In this document: in pieces, positions 8,520 to 17,358 of the stretch
Layout of the letters: the number at the start of each line of letters is the position of its first letter
Numbering within the stretch: position 1 is the stretch's first letter
Source of the DNA: Corynebacterium jeikeium
GTDB lineage: Bacteria; Actinomycetota; Actinomycetes; Mycobacteriales; Mycobacteriaceae
NCBI GenBank assembly: GCA_003955985.1
Contig: CP033784.1
Location: 2,170,001 to 2,234,000, forward strand
Direction: 5' to 3'
DNA: 64,000 nucleotides
The notes under the pieces: model-generated
What the model was told of the DNA's origin: nothing
Database searches by the model: none
What the model saw: the letters and a program-made list of their open reading frames with translations, nothing else
Position numbers and translations under genes: made by a program

Positions 8520-9409
8520 TCGCCGCTTCAAACGAGGATTTTCGGGAAGAACAACTTCCGGTAGTCCCTGCCCCTGAAGCGCAGGAACCGGAGGCGCAAC
8601 AACCGGCTGCAGCTGAAGGATCAGCATCGCTTCCCTATGCCATCTTCCGTCCGCTGCGCGGTGTTTTCGAAGATAACTGGGGAGCCAAAGTATCCAAGTC
8701 TCGGCCGTGGCCGGTCATCCTCCTGCACGGAACAGGCCAGGTCAAGGGCATTTGGGAGACCCTTGGCGGTCAGTTGCGGGAAGATGGCTGGGCTGTCTTC
8801 GCGCCAGACTTTGGGCACCGTGCAACAGACCCCATCAATCAGTCCATCGACATGCTCGTGCCTTACATCAAGGCTGTCCTGCACGCCACTGACGCAAAGC
8901 ACGCCGTTATCGTGGGGCACTCGCAAGGCGGCTTAATCGCCACCCTGCTTTCTCTACGCATTTCCAAGTACATCAAGCATGTTGTCTGTCTTGCCGCCCC
9001 CAATCACGGCACCAACCTGGGCGGCATCGCTTCCAGTATCACTAAGATCCCCGGCACAAAGTCGCTGATGAGCAACTTTGTGCAGAGCTATTGGGGCGTT
9101 TCCGGTTTGGAACAGCTCACGGGTTCAAAGATGGTTTTGAACTCCAATTCCCACGATATCCTCGGTCCCGGTGTTACTTACACCTGCATTGCCACCAAGT
9201 ATGACCAGCTCATTTCCCCTCCACAGTCCTGTTTCTTGGATGATGGTGACACAGGCATGGTCACCAATCTCTATGTGCAGGACACGTTCCCTCAAGCCAT
9301 CGTTTTGCATGAGCAGATGGCGCACGATTGGCGCCCCCGCGCGCTTACTCGCGAGGCACTATTCAAGCTGGTAGGCGAGGATTTTGACCCAATCGAGCAT
9401 GCGGAATAG
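8519..9409 (+). CDS. alpha/beta-hydrolase (lipase class 2-like), unusual start
   Basis: An alpha/beta hydrolase with VILLHGTG (oxyanion strand) and GHSQGG (nucleophile elbow), followed by AAPNHGTNLGG and a late HEQMAHDWRP likely holding the catalytic His. The obvious TTG at 8774 cannot be the real start because the conserved oxyanion strand lies before it. The open frame reaches back to a TGA at 8492-8494 without any ATG, GTG, TTG or ATT before ~8650. The best-placed codon is ATC at 8519-8521, in the context TAATC where coupled genes usually have TAATG. The N-terminal ~35 residues are Glu/Pro/Ala-rich, and no signal peptide is evident. Boundaries are therefore approximate. Confidence 0.75.
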   Translation: MAASNEDFREEQLPVVPAPEAQEPEAQQPAAAEGSASLPYAIFRPLRGVFEDNWGAKVSKSRPWPVILLHGTGQVKGIWETLGGQLREDGWAVFAPDFGHRATDPINQSIDMLVPYIKAVLHATDAKHAVIVGHSQGGLIATLLSLRISKYIKHVVCLAAPNHGTNLGGIASSITKIPGTKSLMSNFVQSYWGVSGLEQLTGSKMVLNSNSHDILGPGVTYTCIATKYDQLISPPQSCFLDDGDTGMVTNLYVQDTFPQAIVLHEQMAHDWRPRALTREALFKLVGEDFDPIEHAE

Positions 9410-10172
9410 ACCGCTCCTAACGCGGATTTTCCCACCGACAGCCGCACATCCGTCCCTGCCAAATCCAAGTCCAGCGTCGGGGGACCTCAGAGACCCCGTT
9501 CCGGTTATCGCACTTCATGGCACGCTCGATAGTCCCGGCGCGTGGGCACCGCTTGCCGACGGACTCCGTGCCCGCGGCCGCCGAGTCTATGTACCGGCCT
9601 ACGGAGACCGTGGCACTGCTGCCCTCGTAGATTCTGTCGCCGAAGTCGAGGCCTATATCAACGGAGTCTGCACTGAAACGAACTCGGACACGGTCGATAT
9701 TGTGGCTCACTCGCAGGGTGGGCTACTGGCTTTCCTGCTGTTTACGCGTCTTGCAAACCATGAATGCGAGCGTTTTTCGTTTCGACGTGTCATCAGTGTG
9801 TCGGGCTCTGTCGGCGGTGTAAATCTGACTGAGATCTCCCGCATTTTGGGCTGGTGGAATGGGGCTCCTGCCCGCTGGCTAATGGGACAGGCTTTAGCCG
9901 ATCAAATTGCGGTAGCGGCAGGACAATATGAACTTCCTGCAGCCAACACTGCCCCACACCTCCGAAGGCGCAAGGCAGCCACACCTGACTGGATTAATGT
10001 CATCAGCCACCATGACAACCTGGTCATTCCGTGGTCCGATACCGCGCAGAGCTTCCTGCCGGACAGTCGAGCTGTTTTGCTCGAAACCGAGCTGGAGGGC
10101 AGGTCTGTTGCGCATTGGAAGCAGCAAACAGACCCCGAAGTGATCGAACTGATCACTCGGCTATTGGCGTAG
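9399..10172 (+). CDS. alpha/beta-hydrolase, second lipase-like paralogue
   Basis: About 257 residues with the same landmarks as its neighbour: VIALHGTLDSPGAWAPLADGL, AHSQGG (nucleophile Ser) and a C-terminal SVAHWKQQTDP with a candidate catalytic His. The ATG at 9399 overlaps the end of the upstream lipase by 11 bases; a TTG at 9384 is an alternative in the same frame. No convincing signal peptide. The pair looks like an old tandem duplication and probably acts on esters or lipids; the substrate is unknown. Confidence 0.8.
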   Translation: MRNRPLLTRIFPPTAAHPSLPNPSPASGDLRDPVPVIALHGTLDSPGAWAPLADGLRARGRRVYVPAYGDRGTAALVDSVAEVEAYINGVCTETNSDTVDIVAHSQGGLLAFLLFTRLANHECERFSFRRVISVSGSVGGVNLTEISRILGWWNGAPARWLMGQALADQIAVAAGQYELPAANTAPHLRRRKAATPDWINVISHHDNLVIPWSDTAQSFLPDSRAVLLETELEGRSVAHWKQQTDPEVIELITRLLA

Positions 10173-10181
10173 AGCTTCGAC

Positions 10182-11024
10182 CTAGAACTTGGTCAGCGAC
10201 TCGCGCGCGGTGACGACATCCGCAAGCAGCTGCTGCGCGGCTGGCGAGGGGTTATCGGAGGTGAGGGCCTCGATGACGACGTCGGGAAGCCCTGCGGCGC
10301 GGTAGTCGTCGACAGTGACATCGCCGTACTCGAGGACCCCGTGGAGCCATGCGACTGCACGCGACTCTGGTGAAATGCAGCGTCGTGCGGTGCGTTCCTG
10401 CTGGACGAGCACATCACGGTTTTCCACCCCGCGCATCCCCAGCCGTGCAAGAGTGCGAGCAGCAGAGATGAGGTTCTCACCGGCAACACAATCCTGCTGG
10501 TTCGGATTGGCCGGCGGCTTCTTACGACCACGACGGCGCACGTAGAGCTCCTGCTGACCAATACCGACCAGGGAGCCATCGCGGTTTCGGATTACAGAGG
10601 TGTATGGAACGACCGTCGAATAGCCACCTTCAGTTTCGGCCTTAAGCTTTTCGACCATCTCATCCGGCACCTCTACCTCAAGGTACGCACCATTCTTACC
10701 CGGCCGGATAAATTCAAACGACCCAGTTCGCGTCCACGCCTCGTACTTCTTGACATCCAGACGCTGCATAACCAGCGTGCCAAACAGCACATCCGTCATC
10801 GAAAACAGTGCACCGCCAAATGCCGCGCCATGCATATTCGCAGTCAGAGCGTTTAGGCGCAGCTCCAATCGCCCCTCAGACCAGTCATCCGCAATCTCAG
10901 TGATACGGATGCCGGTGCCAAACAGCGGCGGCCAAATGTTCAGCAAGAACTTTGCCTTAGCCGGGGACATCTCTTTCTCAGCAAGTTTGTACAGGGTGCG
11001 TCGCAGCGATGGACCAATAGACAT
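10182..11024 (-). CDS. DUF4442-type hot-dog protein with degenerate HD-like C-terminal domain
   Basis: 280 residues. Residues ~1-170 read as a DUF4442/PaaI-like hot-dog thioesterase domain: SPAKAKFLLNIWPPLFGTGI, then LNALTANMHGAAFGGALFSMTD, where the central helix normally sits. The last ~100 residues resemble the HD phosphohydrolase fold of RelA/SpoT-like small proteins (SRAVAWLHGVLEYGDVTVDD, then AAGLPDVVIEAL), but the HD doublet reads HG and the ED motif reads EY. The C-terminal half is thus probably non-catalytic and may be a binding or regulatory module. The fusion is my inference from motif spacing. It converges on the lipase genes, 9 bases apart. Confidence 0.65.
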   Translation of the reverse strand: MSIGPSLRRTLYKLAEKEMSPAKAKFLLNIWPPLFGTGIRITEIADDWSEGRLELRLNALTANMHGAAFGGALFSMTDVLFGTLVMQRLDVKKYEAWTRTGSFEFIRPGKNGAYLEVEVPDEMVEKLKAETEGGYSTVVPYTSVIRNRDGSLVGIGQQELYVRRRGRKKPPANPNQQDCVAGENLISAARTLARLGMRGVENRDVLVQQERTARRCISPESRAVAWLHGVLEYGDVTVDDYRAAGLPDVVIEALTSDNPSPAAQQLLADVVTARESLTKF

Positions 11025-11162
11025 AACTACTTACATTAGGTGTTGACCGGGCGAACGCGGGCATTATTGTCAGAAAACAAAAGTGTGTCAGCTTCAGCAC
11101 ATGCTTTACGACGGTTCCCGCGCCCCACCTTTTATTAAGACAGCGACTATTTCAGCGACTAT

Positions 11163-11570
11163 TTAGGCAGCAAACCGTTCCGCCAGCGTATTGACGCGCA
11201 GAGTGAAGAAATCCCGCAATTCCGCGTAGCGGGAATAACCATAAATCCCGCGGTCAGCTGGGTCATCATATTCCCAGCGCTCAGTCTCTACATCTGGCGC
11301 GATGTAGTCCGAAACGTCGATTTTCCCCACAACAATGACCACATCCGCACTGTCTGCGAGAGACGGCGTGAGTTGATGAGGATCGCCATCGCACCGTGCC
11401 CCCACCTCACAGAGCGCACGCCGCGCGTCTTCATCCAGACCGCGGTCATCATCATCGATGCTGATACCTGCTGACAACACTGTCAGGCCTGGGGCAGCTT
11501 GCCGCAGCAGCCCTTCTAGTACGCGTGAGAGTCCCATGTTTGAACTACTGACAAAGAGCACCTCTGACAT
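11163..11570 (-). CDS. low-molecular-weight phosphatase/ArsC-like protein lacking the catalytic Cys
   Basis: 135 residues from the ATG at 11570; upstream in-frame codons lack family resemblance. The start MSEVLFVSSSNMGLSR aligns with the P-loop VLFVCxxNxGRSQ of the LMW-PTP/arsenate reductase fold, but the nucleophilic Cys is Ser and the loop Arg is shifted or replaced by Leu. The later ETERWEYDDPADRG matches the WxxxDP segment of ArsC-type proteins. Known chemistry of this family needs the Cys, so this copy is probably a pseudo-enzyme or binds an anion without catalysis. No partner gene is adjacent. Confidence 0.6.
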   Translation of the reverse strand: MSEVLFVSSSNMGLSRVLEGLLRQAAPGLTVLSAGISIDDDDRGLDEDARRALCEVGARCDGDPHQLTPSLADSADVVIVVGKIDVSDYIAPDVETERWEYDDPADRGIYGYSRYAELRDFFTLRVNTLAERFAA

Positions 11571-12104
11571 GGCTCTATCGTAGAATATTTTTCTCGGAGA
11601 AATCACCCCAGCTTGTGGGGTTTTCTGGAAGGTTTTGCAGAAAAATGCCAAAAGCGCCCATAGCGCAGGCCCTTCCCCGAGACCAGCCCTATCGACGCTT
11701 ATGACTTAAGAACAAAGTCCACTTTACATGCGCATGTAACCCCTGTGAAGCGTGGGGCTAGAGTTGCAGATGTGAAAGCTCCGTGGCCTGTGATTTTCCG
11801 GCTGTCGGCGTTGCGCTGTCCTGCTGTCGGTGTTGCGCTGTCCTGCTGGCGGCGTTGCGCTGTCCTATCGATGCAATATTCACCTATCGATACGCAGCAG
11901 CGTGGCCATAAGTGAATAGCTCATCCATATGTTGACCGGGACTTCCGACAACGTGCGCATAAGTGAAAGAAAATTCCCCCGCCCCAGCCCCCGACAGGCA
12001 TTTGCCCTTTAATCAGTCTTCAAACGCACCCTTTGTTCCCCGCCCGACCTCCTTAAACCGGATAAAATTGGCGGGGCCGATCGCTCGCGAATAGGAGAAT
12101 CACC
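11571..12104. other. non-coding region with short direct repeats
   Basis: 534 bases between divergent genes. It holds the 3 x 22-bp tandem array (next entry), two copies of CCTATCGAT (around 11863 and 11880) and two copies of CATAAGTGAA (around 11909 and 11956). I see no supported ORF. The end next to 12105 has the AGGAG ribosome site of the following gene. Confidence 0.5.
11801..11866 (+). repeat. three tandem 22-bp repeats
   Basis: Units at 11801-11822, 11823-11844 and 11845-11866 share the core TTGCGCTGTCCT. Units 1 and 2 differ at one base; unit 3 differs from unit 1 at one base. Confidence 0.9.
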
Positions 12105-13607
12105 GTGACCGACTCTCGCGATATTAAACCTTTTGCATCCAACCGCGGCCCCAAAGTGACCTCCATCGGTGCCATCATCGGCGCAGCAGCAGTGGGCGGC
12201 CTGCTTCTCGGAGGTGTCGGTGCGGGCACCTGCTTGGCGGTCTTTGATTCGCCCGAGCGCTCTGACTACGTCATGCAGCCCGCGCAGCGTGAGGTGCAGG
12301 CTGACATCATGGACTCAGACGATGTGCTCACCCCGGAGGAAGAACAGCGCATGCTTCGCGATGTCTCCCGGATCGCCGCCCCTGACGTGGTCCAAGGGCT
12401 GCACTACATGGTCTTTGCCGAGAACAAGGAAAACGTTAATGACTCCGTAGAGGAGTACCTGCGCGATAACCACCAGGAGCTCATCGGCAAGGATAAGTTT
12501 GCTGATGGCCAGGTCTTCGTCGGCGTGGGCCTTGATCCGCGCCAAGCCTTCGTCTTCGCGGGTGAGGACGTGGCTGCTCAAATGAAACTACGCAAGAATG
12601 ACAGCCATCTGAAACAGTCCATCGAAGCAATTAAGCCGGGCGTGCGGGATGACAACATTCCTGCTGGCCTCTTTGCTGGCGCAGCGGCTGCAATCGACGT
12701 AGACCGTGCTGCGGATACTCAGTACGAGGGCGCAAAAGAGGACCGGATGGCGGCGGCCGTTGGCCTCGGGGTGGCGGGCCTGAGCGTTGGCGGCGCTGGT
12801 GTCGGCCTCGCCGGCGGTGTACGCCGCAGCCGGCAGAAGAAGACACAGCAGGCACGCGAGGACTGGGACTACGTGTCGCAGACCTACACCGATGTGGCGC
12901 AACGGCTAAGGGAGATTGATATTCGAGCGCACTCGCTCCAATCAGGGCTGGTGGATGAGCGCCTGCGCCAGGACTGGGAGGGTTTGCGCGATGACTTCCT
13001 AGCAATCGATAGCCAGGTTGGTTTCCTCATGTCGATTCCGGCGGATGCGCCAGATGAGCAATTCCGCTCACACTCCGAGCTCATCGCCAACGCGCGCCAA
13101 CTGTGCGAGCGCGTGGAAACCGCTGAGGCCAATATTGAAAAGCTGCACCGCATTGAGAACGCTGTTGCGGATGCTCGCCGCTATGAACTCTACGAGCTGG
13201 AGAAGGATCTGGCACAGGCAGGCTACTTGGCCGCAAGCATCGACTCGGCGCTTGAGCGCCACGCGAAGGAGTTGGAAGATGCCGCCACTGAATTATCCAA
13301 GGAACCACACCATCCGCAGTTCATGGAGCGCTACCTAGAACTCTTGGATCGCTCCGCGCTCTTGTCGGAGCACGTGCAGTCCCAGCTGCAGAAGCGCAAT
13401 GAGGCCGACGAGCGCCCCGAGCGCACGCGCATCTACGACTCTGATTTCTTCGCTGGCTCTGGCTACCACGGCTACGTGCCCTTCTATGTCGTGAGCACCT
13501 GGGATAGCGATGCCACCACTGCCCGCGACAGCTCTTCCAGTAGCGGTGGCGTCAACAGCGGGTTTAGCTCAGGGTTTTCCGGTTCAGGCGGTTCTTCCAG
13601 CTTCTAA
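12105..13607 (+). CDS. membrane protein with TPM-like/DUF5129-like domain and Gly/Ser tail
   Basis: 500 residues, GTG start with AGGAG nearby. Layout: N-terminal membrane segment (residues ~20-50, Gly/Ala-rich), an extracytoplasmic ~150-residue domain of the TPM type (LTPEEEQRMLRDVSRIA, then DGQVFVGVGLDPRQAFVFAG), a second membrane segment around 220-242, a long charged coiled-coil-rich cytoplasmic region (~245-450) and a Ser/Gly tail ending SGFSGSGGSSSF. Gly/Ser tails of this type are common in TPM-domain (YgcG-like) proteins. Function unknown; possibly envelope maintenance. The name DUF5129 is a recollection and was not checked. Confidence 0.6.
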   Translation: MTDSRDIKPFASNRGPKVTSIGAIIGAAAVGGLLLGGVGAGTCLAVFDSPERSDYVMQPAQREVQADIMDSDDVLTPEEEQRMLRDVSRIAAPDVVQGLHYMVFAENKENVNDSVEEYLRDNHQELIGKDKFADGQVFVGVGLDPRQAFVFAGEDVAAQMKLRKNDSHLKQSIEAIKPGVRDDNIPAGLFAGAAAAIDVDRAADTQYEGAKEDRMAAAVGLGVAGLSVGGAGVGLAGGVRRSRQKKTQQAREDWDYVSQTYTDVAQRLREIDIRAHSLQSGLVDERLRQDWEGLRDDFLAIDSQVGFLMSIPADAPDEQFRSHSELIANARQLCERVETAEANIEKLHRIENAVADARRYELYELEKDLAQAGYLAASIDSALERHAKELEDAATELSKEPHHPQFMERYLELLDRSALLSEHVQSQLQKRNEADERPERTRIYDSDFFAGSGYHGYVPFYVVSTWDSDATTARDSSSSSGGVNSGFSSGFSGSGGSSSF

Positions 13608-13686
13608 GCCGACTTACGGGACAGAGGGGATGCGGACGTTCTGTTAGACGATTTCACCCCTCACGCTACTTAACCCCTACATTTTC

Positions 13687-13771
13687 CCCTTTAAACCAAA
13701 GAACCCCAGGCCGGAAAACTTCCTGACCTGGAGTTTTGGAGCCGGAAACGGGACTCGAACCCGTAACCTAC
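13687..13771. repeat. left attachment site: 85-bp duplicate of the tRNA-Thr 3' end region
   Basis: Matches 30783-30867 with a single difference (A for G at the terminator stem). It contains the last 35 nt of tRNA-Thr(UGU), including the encoded CCA (13737-13771, minus strand), plus the downstream terminator region. The tRNA 5' part is missing here, and the sequence diverges exactly at the anticodon arm. This is the form of an attL created by integration into a tRNA gene. Confidence 0.9.
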
Positions 13772-14419
13772 CGTTAGGGTACCCTGTAAAGGTTTGACCT
13801 ATAATGCCATTTATGCCTGTCAAAGCCGTTTCTCGCGCCACACAGGGACACCTCCCCTACTAGTTTTTGAGGAAAGTCTTTGGGGAAGTGCGGAGTTTTC
13901 CGAAGTAGACCCGCAGCTGGACATACGCCACAGCCTGAGTACAAGACTTAACCGGCGGTGGCTACACGGTGTCGACTAGGGGCCACACACCCCTTGCCCC
14001 AGCAACCCCTGCCCGTCGCACCCCTACCCCCCACGCATAAAAATGGACTGGGATTGCCCCCAACCCCTCAATTCCGGTTACTGCTCCTGCCACCCCACGT
14101 CGTCGGGTGTGACATCCCGGCGCGGGCCCAGTCGCGCAGCGCTCGCCACTGGTATCTCGGATGCAGTACCGCAGATACCCGTCGAAGAGCTGGACGCCTA
14201 TCTACCAGTCCCGCAGCAGCCCGCCACTCTGCAAATCCCACAACCCCGACCCATCAGCTAGGGCTTTGTCATGCCTTCTGCACCGAGGCAGACGCTCATA
14301 CCCTTCGACAGGCCGGCGAGGCGGTAGGCGGCTAGCGGGTCCCAGGCACCCGCGGCAAGCCGCCCGGCGCGGGCAACGGCGCCCCTCAATGGGCGAACAC
14401 AATTGGTAAATTGGTCGTT
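13772..14419. other. left end of the island, no supported gene
   Basis: About 650 bases. Several short ORFs are open here (for example 14043-14261 on the plus strand, ending in a Pro/Gln-rich stretch) but none has a ribosome site or a recognisable motif. Probably decayed island DNA. Confidence 0.5.
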
Positions 14420-14782
14420 TCAGGCTATCAATAGTGTCGCAATGAGAGCGCCTAGTGAAATAGCGAGCATCCCTAAGCAATTGACCCAAAACTCGCTACC
14501 TAGAAACTTGGCTCGGATATGTGCGATTGCTGCGGTGCAGAAGTAGGCAATGACTCCAACCATCGTCGCTATTCCAATGCCTGGTATCCAGAGCCCAATA
14601 ATGAGTCCACTTGCTGCTAGGCACTTGATAACGATAAGAGCCCACCACCACTCTGTAGGAAGTCGTACTCCTCTGAGGCAGGCCTCGATGAATGCTACGG
14701 GTTTGAGCGAGAGTACCGCGTCTCCGAACAAAATGGCTGCAAGAATGATGGAGGGCCAAGCAGGCGAAGATTCGAGAATCAT
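14420..14782 (-). CDS. DoxX-like small membrane protein
   Basis: 120 residues with four predicted membrane segments (residues ~8-28, 45-65, 70-92, 100-119). The pattern LPTEWWWALIVIKCLAASGL, then GLWIPGIGIATMVGVIAYF and AIAHIRAKF, matches DoxX-like proteins, which often sit beside TetR regulators and are linked to redox or quinone metabolism. Its ATG shares a base with the TetR stop (TAATG), so it is coupled to and probably controlled by that repressor. Base composition is lower in G+C than the flanking core genes, in keeping with island DNA. Confidence 0.8.
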   Translation of the reverse strand: MILESSPAWPSIILAAILFGDAVLSLKPVAFIEACLRGVRLPTEWWWALIVIKCLAASGLIIGLWIPGIGIATMVGVIAYFCTAAIAHIRAKFLGSEFWVNCLGMLAISLGALIATLLIA

Positions 14783-15360
14783 TATTTTACTCCGTACGCG
14801 ATTTTAAGACGGGAGATGGAACTGTTCGCGTGAATGGATAGTTCGTCGGTGTCGTATGCACCGGCAGCCCAGCCAAGAAGCAACCCAAGATAAATGTTGT
14901 AAAGGATTGTCGCGAACTCTTTAGCGTCATCTTTAGGGAGCATATTGCCTAGGCGCAACACGATTTCATCTACCAAGAGAGTTCGAAGCTCGTTGAGAAT
15001 CTCTCCGTTGTCTCCCTGTGTGATTAGGGCAGCGCCATACGCTTTCGATAATTCTTCCTGCCCAGTAAACATTTTCAGGAAAGGAGCGAGAACGTCGAGA
15101 AGGTTGTCTGATTGTCCACGGAGCTCATCGTGCATGACGGTGATTCGATGTCCGATGGTCTGAATCAACAGCGACTGCTTGCTCCCGACGTTCATAACGG
15201 TTCCAACGCTGACGTTAGCTTTCTGCGCGATGGCACGCACATTTGTATCCGCGTACCCGACTGACACAAAAAGGGCATAGGCGGTATCCAAGACTTTATT
15301 GCGCGTCGCCTCCTTTTGAGTAGCACGACTTGATTGAACTTGTTCACTGAACATGTTCAA
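14782..15360 (-). CDS. TetR-family transcriptional regulator
   Basis: 192 residues. The N-terminal HTH is clear: RNKVLDTAYALFVSVGYADT, then VRAIAQKANVSVGTVMN, which ends in N-V rather than the usual Y-x-F/H after the recognition helix. The C-terminal ligand domain has no recognisable family. It is the first gene of a two-gene operon with the DoxX-like protein, and likely represses that operon through the inverted repeat just upstream. TetR-DoxX pairs commonly respond to small electrophiles or drugs; the inducer is unknown. Confidence 0.88.
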   Translation of the reverse strand: MNMFSEQVQSSRATQKEATRNKVLDTAYALFVSVGYADTNVRAIAQKANVSVGTVMNVGSKQSLLIQTIGHRITVMHDELRGQSDNLLDVLAPFLKMFTGQEELSKAYGAALITQGDNGEILNELRTLLVDEIVLRLGNMLPKDDAKEFATILYNIYLGLLLGWAAGAYDTDELSIHANSSISRLKIAYGVK

Positions 15361-15365
15361 ATCGT

Positions 15366-15397
15366 ATCGCTACATCAATCTACGGTCAAGTAGCGAT
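15366..15397. promoter_or_regulatory. candidate TetR operator
   Basis: ATCGCTAC (15366-15373) and GTAGCGAT (15390-15397) are perfect inverted 8-mers, 16 bases apart, starting 6 bases upstream of the tetR ATG. A second palindrome, TGAACATGTTCA, spans the start codon itself. Confidence 0.45.
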
Positions 15398-15480
15398 GTG
15401 GTTATCCAAGTACATTGCTGTCATGAGAGGCGAGCGGGTTTCCTGCTTACAAGGAGGAAAGTTATAGCTGATCGTCACAC

Positions 15481-15941
15481 ACCTACATGTTTTTGCCAGA
15501 CCAGCTTCTCGGGCCAATAGACTCAAGGATTGCCGAGCGCTTGGCCGATAAGCCTACGAGCTTGTTCCACGGCCAACGCACGACAGGGGCACCGACGACG
15601 CGGGTACTGCCTATGCGTGACGACCCATCCGGCACATACCCCCACCCTGGCAAAACTCTGGCCGGGCTCTAACATGGGCAGGCTTGCCGCACCTCGCCGG
15701 CGACGATGTGGCGCAGGCCGACCGGGAGCTGCTGCCTGCGGTGATTTCCTATCACGACCTCCGTCACACGGTAGCGACCGCCATGGCTGCAACGGGCAAC
15801 GCGGCGCTGGCCACCTTGCAACTGGGCCATGCCTCCGCCTCGACTACGGAGGCCGCCTACATCAACCGCGCGGGAGATGTTGACAACTCCGCAATCATTG
15901 AAGCGTTCGCTGCCGACGCGCTGGCAATTTTCGGCGGCTAG
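15481..15941 (+). pseudogene. tyrosine recombinase (integrase) remnant, 5'-truncated and frameshifted
   Basis: Two adjoining frames resemble the C-terminal catalytic half of a phage-type integrase. The first (15487-15672) gives LPDQLLGPIDSRIAERLADK; the second (15684-15941) gives SYHDLRHTVATAMAATGN, LGHASASTTEAAYINRAG. The latter has the HxLRH box, the LGH box and the catalytic Tyr (AYINR). The N-terminal arm and core-binding domains are missing, and the frame changes around 15,670. It reads toward the right attachment site and is the probable, now dead, integrase of the tRNA-Thr island. Confidence 0.85.
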
Positions 15942-15961
15942 TCGCTGCCCTCCTGCCGCCG

Positions 15962-15979
15962 CCCCTGCGCCCTCTTGGC
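15962..15979 (+). terminator. left half of the integrase terminator, split by the composite transposon
   Basis: The left arm CCCCTGCGCC (15962-15971) pairs over 10 bp (one G-U) with GGCGCGGGGG at 30727-30736, which is followed by TTTTT (30737-30741). With the transposon and one target copy removed the hairpin is complete, with loop CTCTT. Insertion therefore fell in the loop of this intrinsic terminator. Confidence 0.8.
15972..15979. repeat. 8-bp target-site duplication, left copy (CTCTTGGC)
   Basis: Identical 8 bases flank the outer ends of the composite transposon at 15972-15979 and 30722-30729. This shows the whole IS-module-IS array, or its single-unit ancestor, entered as one unit. Confidence 0.9.
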
Positions 15980-17358
15980 GGGTTAAGTAAAGAAAAGTGT
16001 GTCCGCATGCCACCATAACCCCAGACCACACACCACAAATCACCAAAGAATAGCTCCCCGAAAGCTATTACCCACACCATCCCGCACCTCCGGCCACATT
16101 TGTGCTAACCGCACACCGGTTGGATTAAAGGATGACCACCAACCGCCCCAGCTGCCCACTATGCGGCAACAACACAAAAAAAACGGCACCACCAGCAAAT
16201 CAACCACCCGTTGGCGCTGCACCCACTGCGGACACTCCTTTACCCGCAACACCCAAACCCACAACAAAAACACCGCCACCATGGCTTTGTTCATCCAATG
16301 GGCCACCGGCACCCAATCTCTAACCACCTTCGCCGCACACCATGGCGTAACCAGGCAAACCATGCACCACCGATTCCGATGGTGCTGGTGGATCATCCCC
16401 ACACCCACCATCGACTCATTCCGCATCCATGACCAAATCTTCCTCGACGCGACCTATCTAAAGTCCGGATGCCTCCTGATCGCAGCCAGTAAAACCCACG
16501 TCATCAACTGGACCTGGGCCAGACACGAAACCACCGCCGCCTACACCGAACTCCTACGCCCCATTGCCGCACCACTAATCGCAGTCACAGACGGCGGACA
16601 AGGTGCCCAATCAGCCATCCACCACTGCTGGCCAACAACACGCATCCAACGCTGCCTCGTCCACGCCCAACGAACAGTCCGCCGCCACACCACCAGCAAC
16701 CCCCGCACCGATGCCGGCAAAACCCTCTACCGCCTAGCCCTGAAACTCACTCGCATCACCGACCTTGACCAAGCATCCACATGGGTCGCCCACCTGCACG
16801 AATTCGACCACACCTACCGGGAATGGATGAACGAGAAAACCACCATCAAAGACCCCGTTACCGGCGCCTACACCAAGGTCTACACCCACCAACGCGTCCG
16901 AGCGGCCTATCAATCATTGCTATCTCTGCACCGCAGAGACCTGCTGTTTACCTACCTGCAACCCCCACCAACAACCATCGACCCCGACAACCTTGCAGCA
17001 ACAACAAACAGCCTCGAAGGTGGCATCAACGCCCCCATAAAAGAACTAGCCCGCAGACACCGCGGACTATCACTACCGCATCAACGCACAGTGATGGATT
17101 GGTGGCTGTATCTACATACAGAAGTCCCTGACGATCCGGTCAAGATCGCCAGGGACCAACGATGGGGTCAAGACGCACTTTCCACAGCAACAGACCTGAT
17201 CACCCACAACACCACAGCCACTACCAATGACATCGGTGCACCAGCAGAATACGACACCGCCATCGACACCAGCTACCAACACAACCTCGGCATCCAAAAA
17301 GGCTGGATCAAATAACCGCAACACGCCCGGAAAAGACACACTTTTCTTTACTTAACCC
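15980..17358 (+). mobile_element. IS256-superfamily (IS1249-like) insertion sequence, copy 1 (defective)
   Basis: 1379 bp. Inverted ends GGGTTAAGTAAAGAAAAGTG continue to about 24 matching bases on both sides. Copy 1 differs from copies 2 and 3 by loss of one base in an A-run (16176-16183) and at least one substitution (an Arg codon for Gln near 16,670). Confidence 0.88.
16132..17315 (+). pseudogene. transposase, copy 1, frameshifted near the N-terminus
   Basis: Compared with the intact copies at 22813 and 29494, one base is missing in the A-run at 16176-16183. The normal start at 16132 runs out of frame after 16 codons. A longer frame from the GTG at 15999 enters the correct frame after the lesion and covers the rest of the protein (438 codons), but replaces the first half of the N-terminal zinc-binding motif. 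It may retain partial function only if that upstream start is used. Confidence 0.8.

Noticed and set aside
11801..11866. CRISPR-like array
   Set aside because: The units are directly adjacent without spacers, and no cas genes are in the window.
13958..14335. Open frames at the left end of the island (for example 14043-14261)
   Set aside because: No ribosome site, no recognisable motif, and composition explained by C-rich DNA.
15999..16131. N-terminal extension of the IS copy 1 transposase frame
   Set aside because: The same upstream bases in copies 2 and 3 are out of frame with the transposase, so this is untranslated leader joined by the 1-base deletion.
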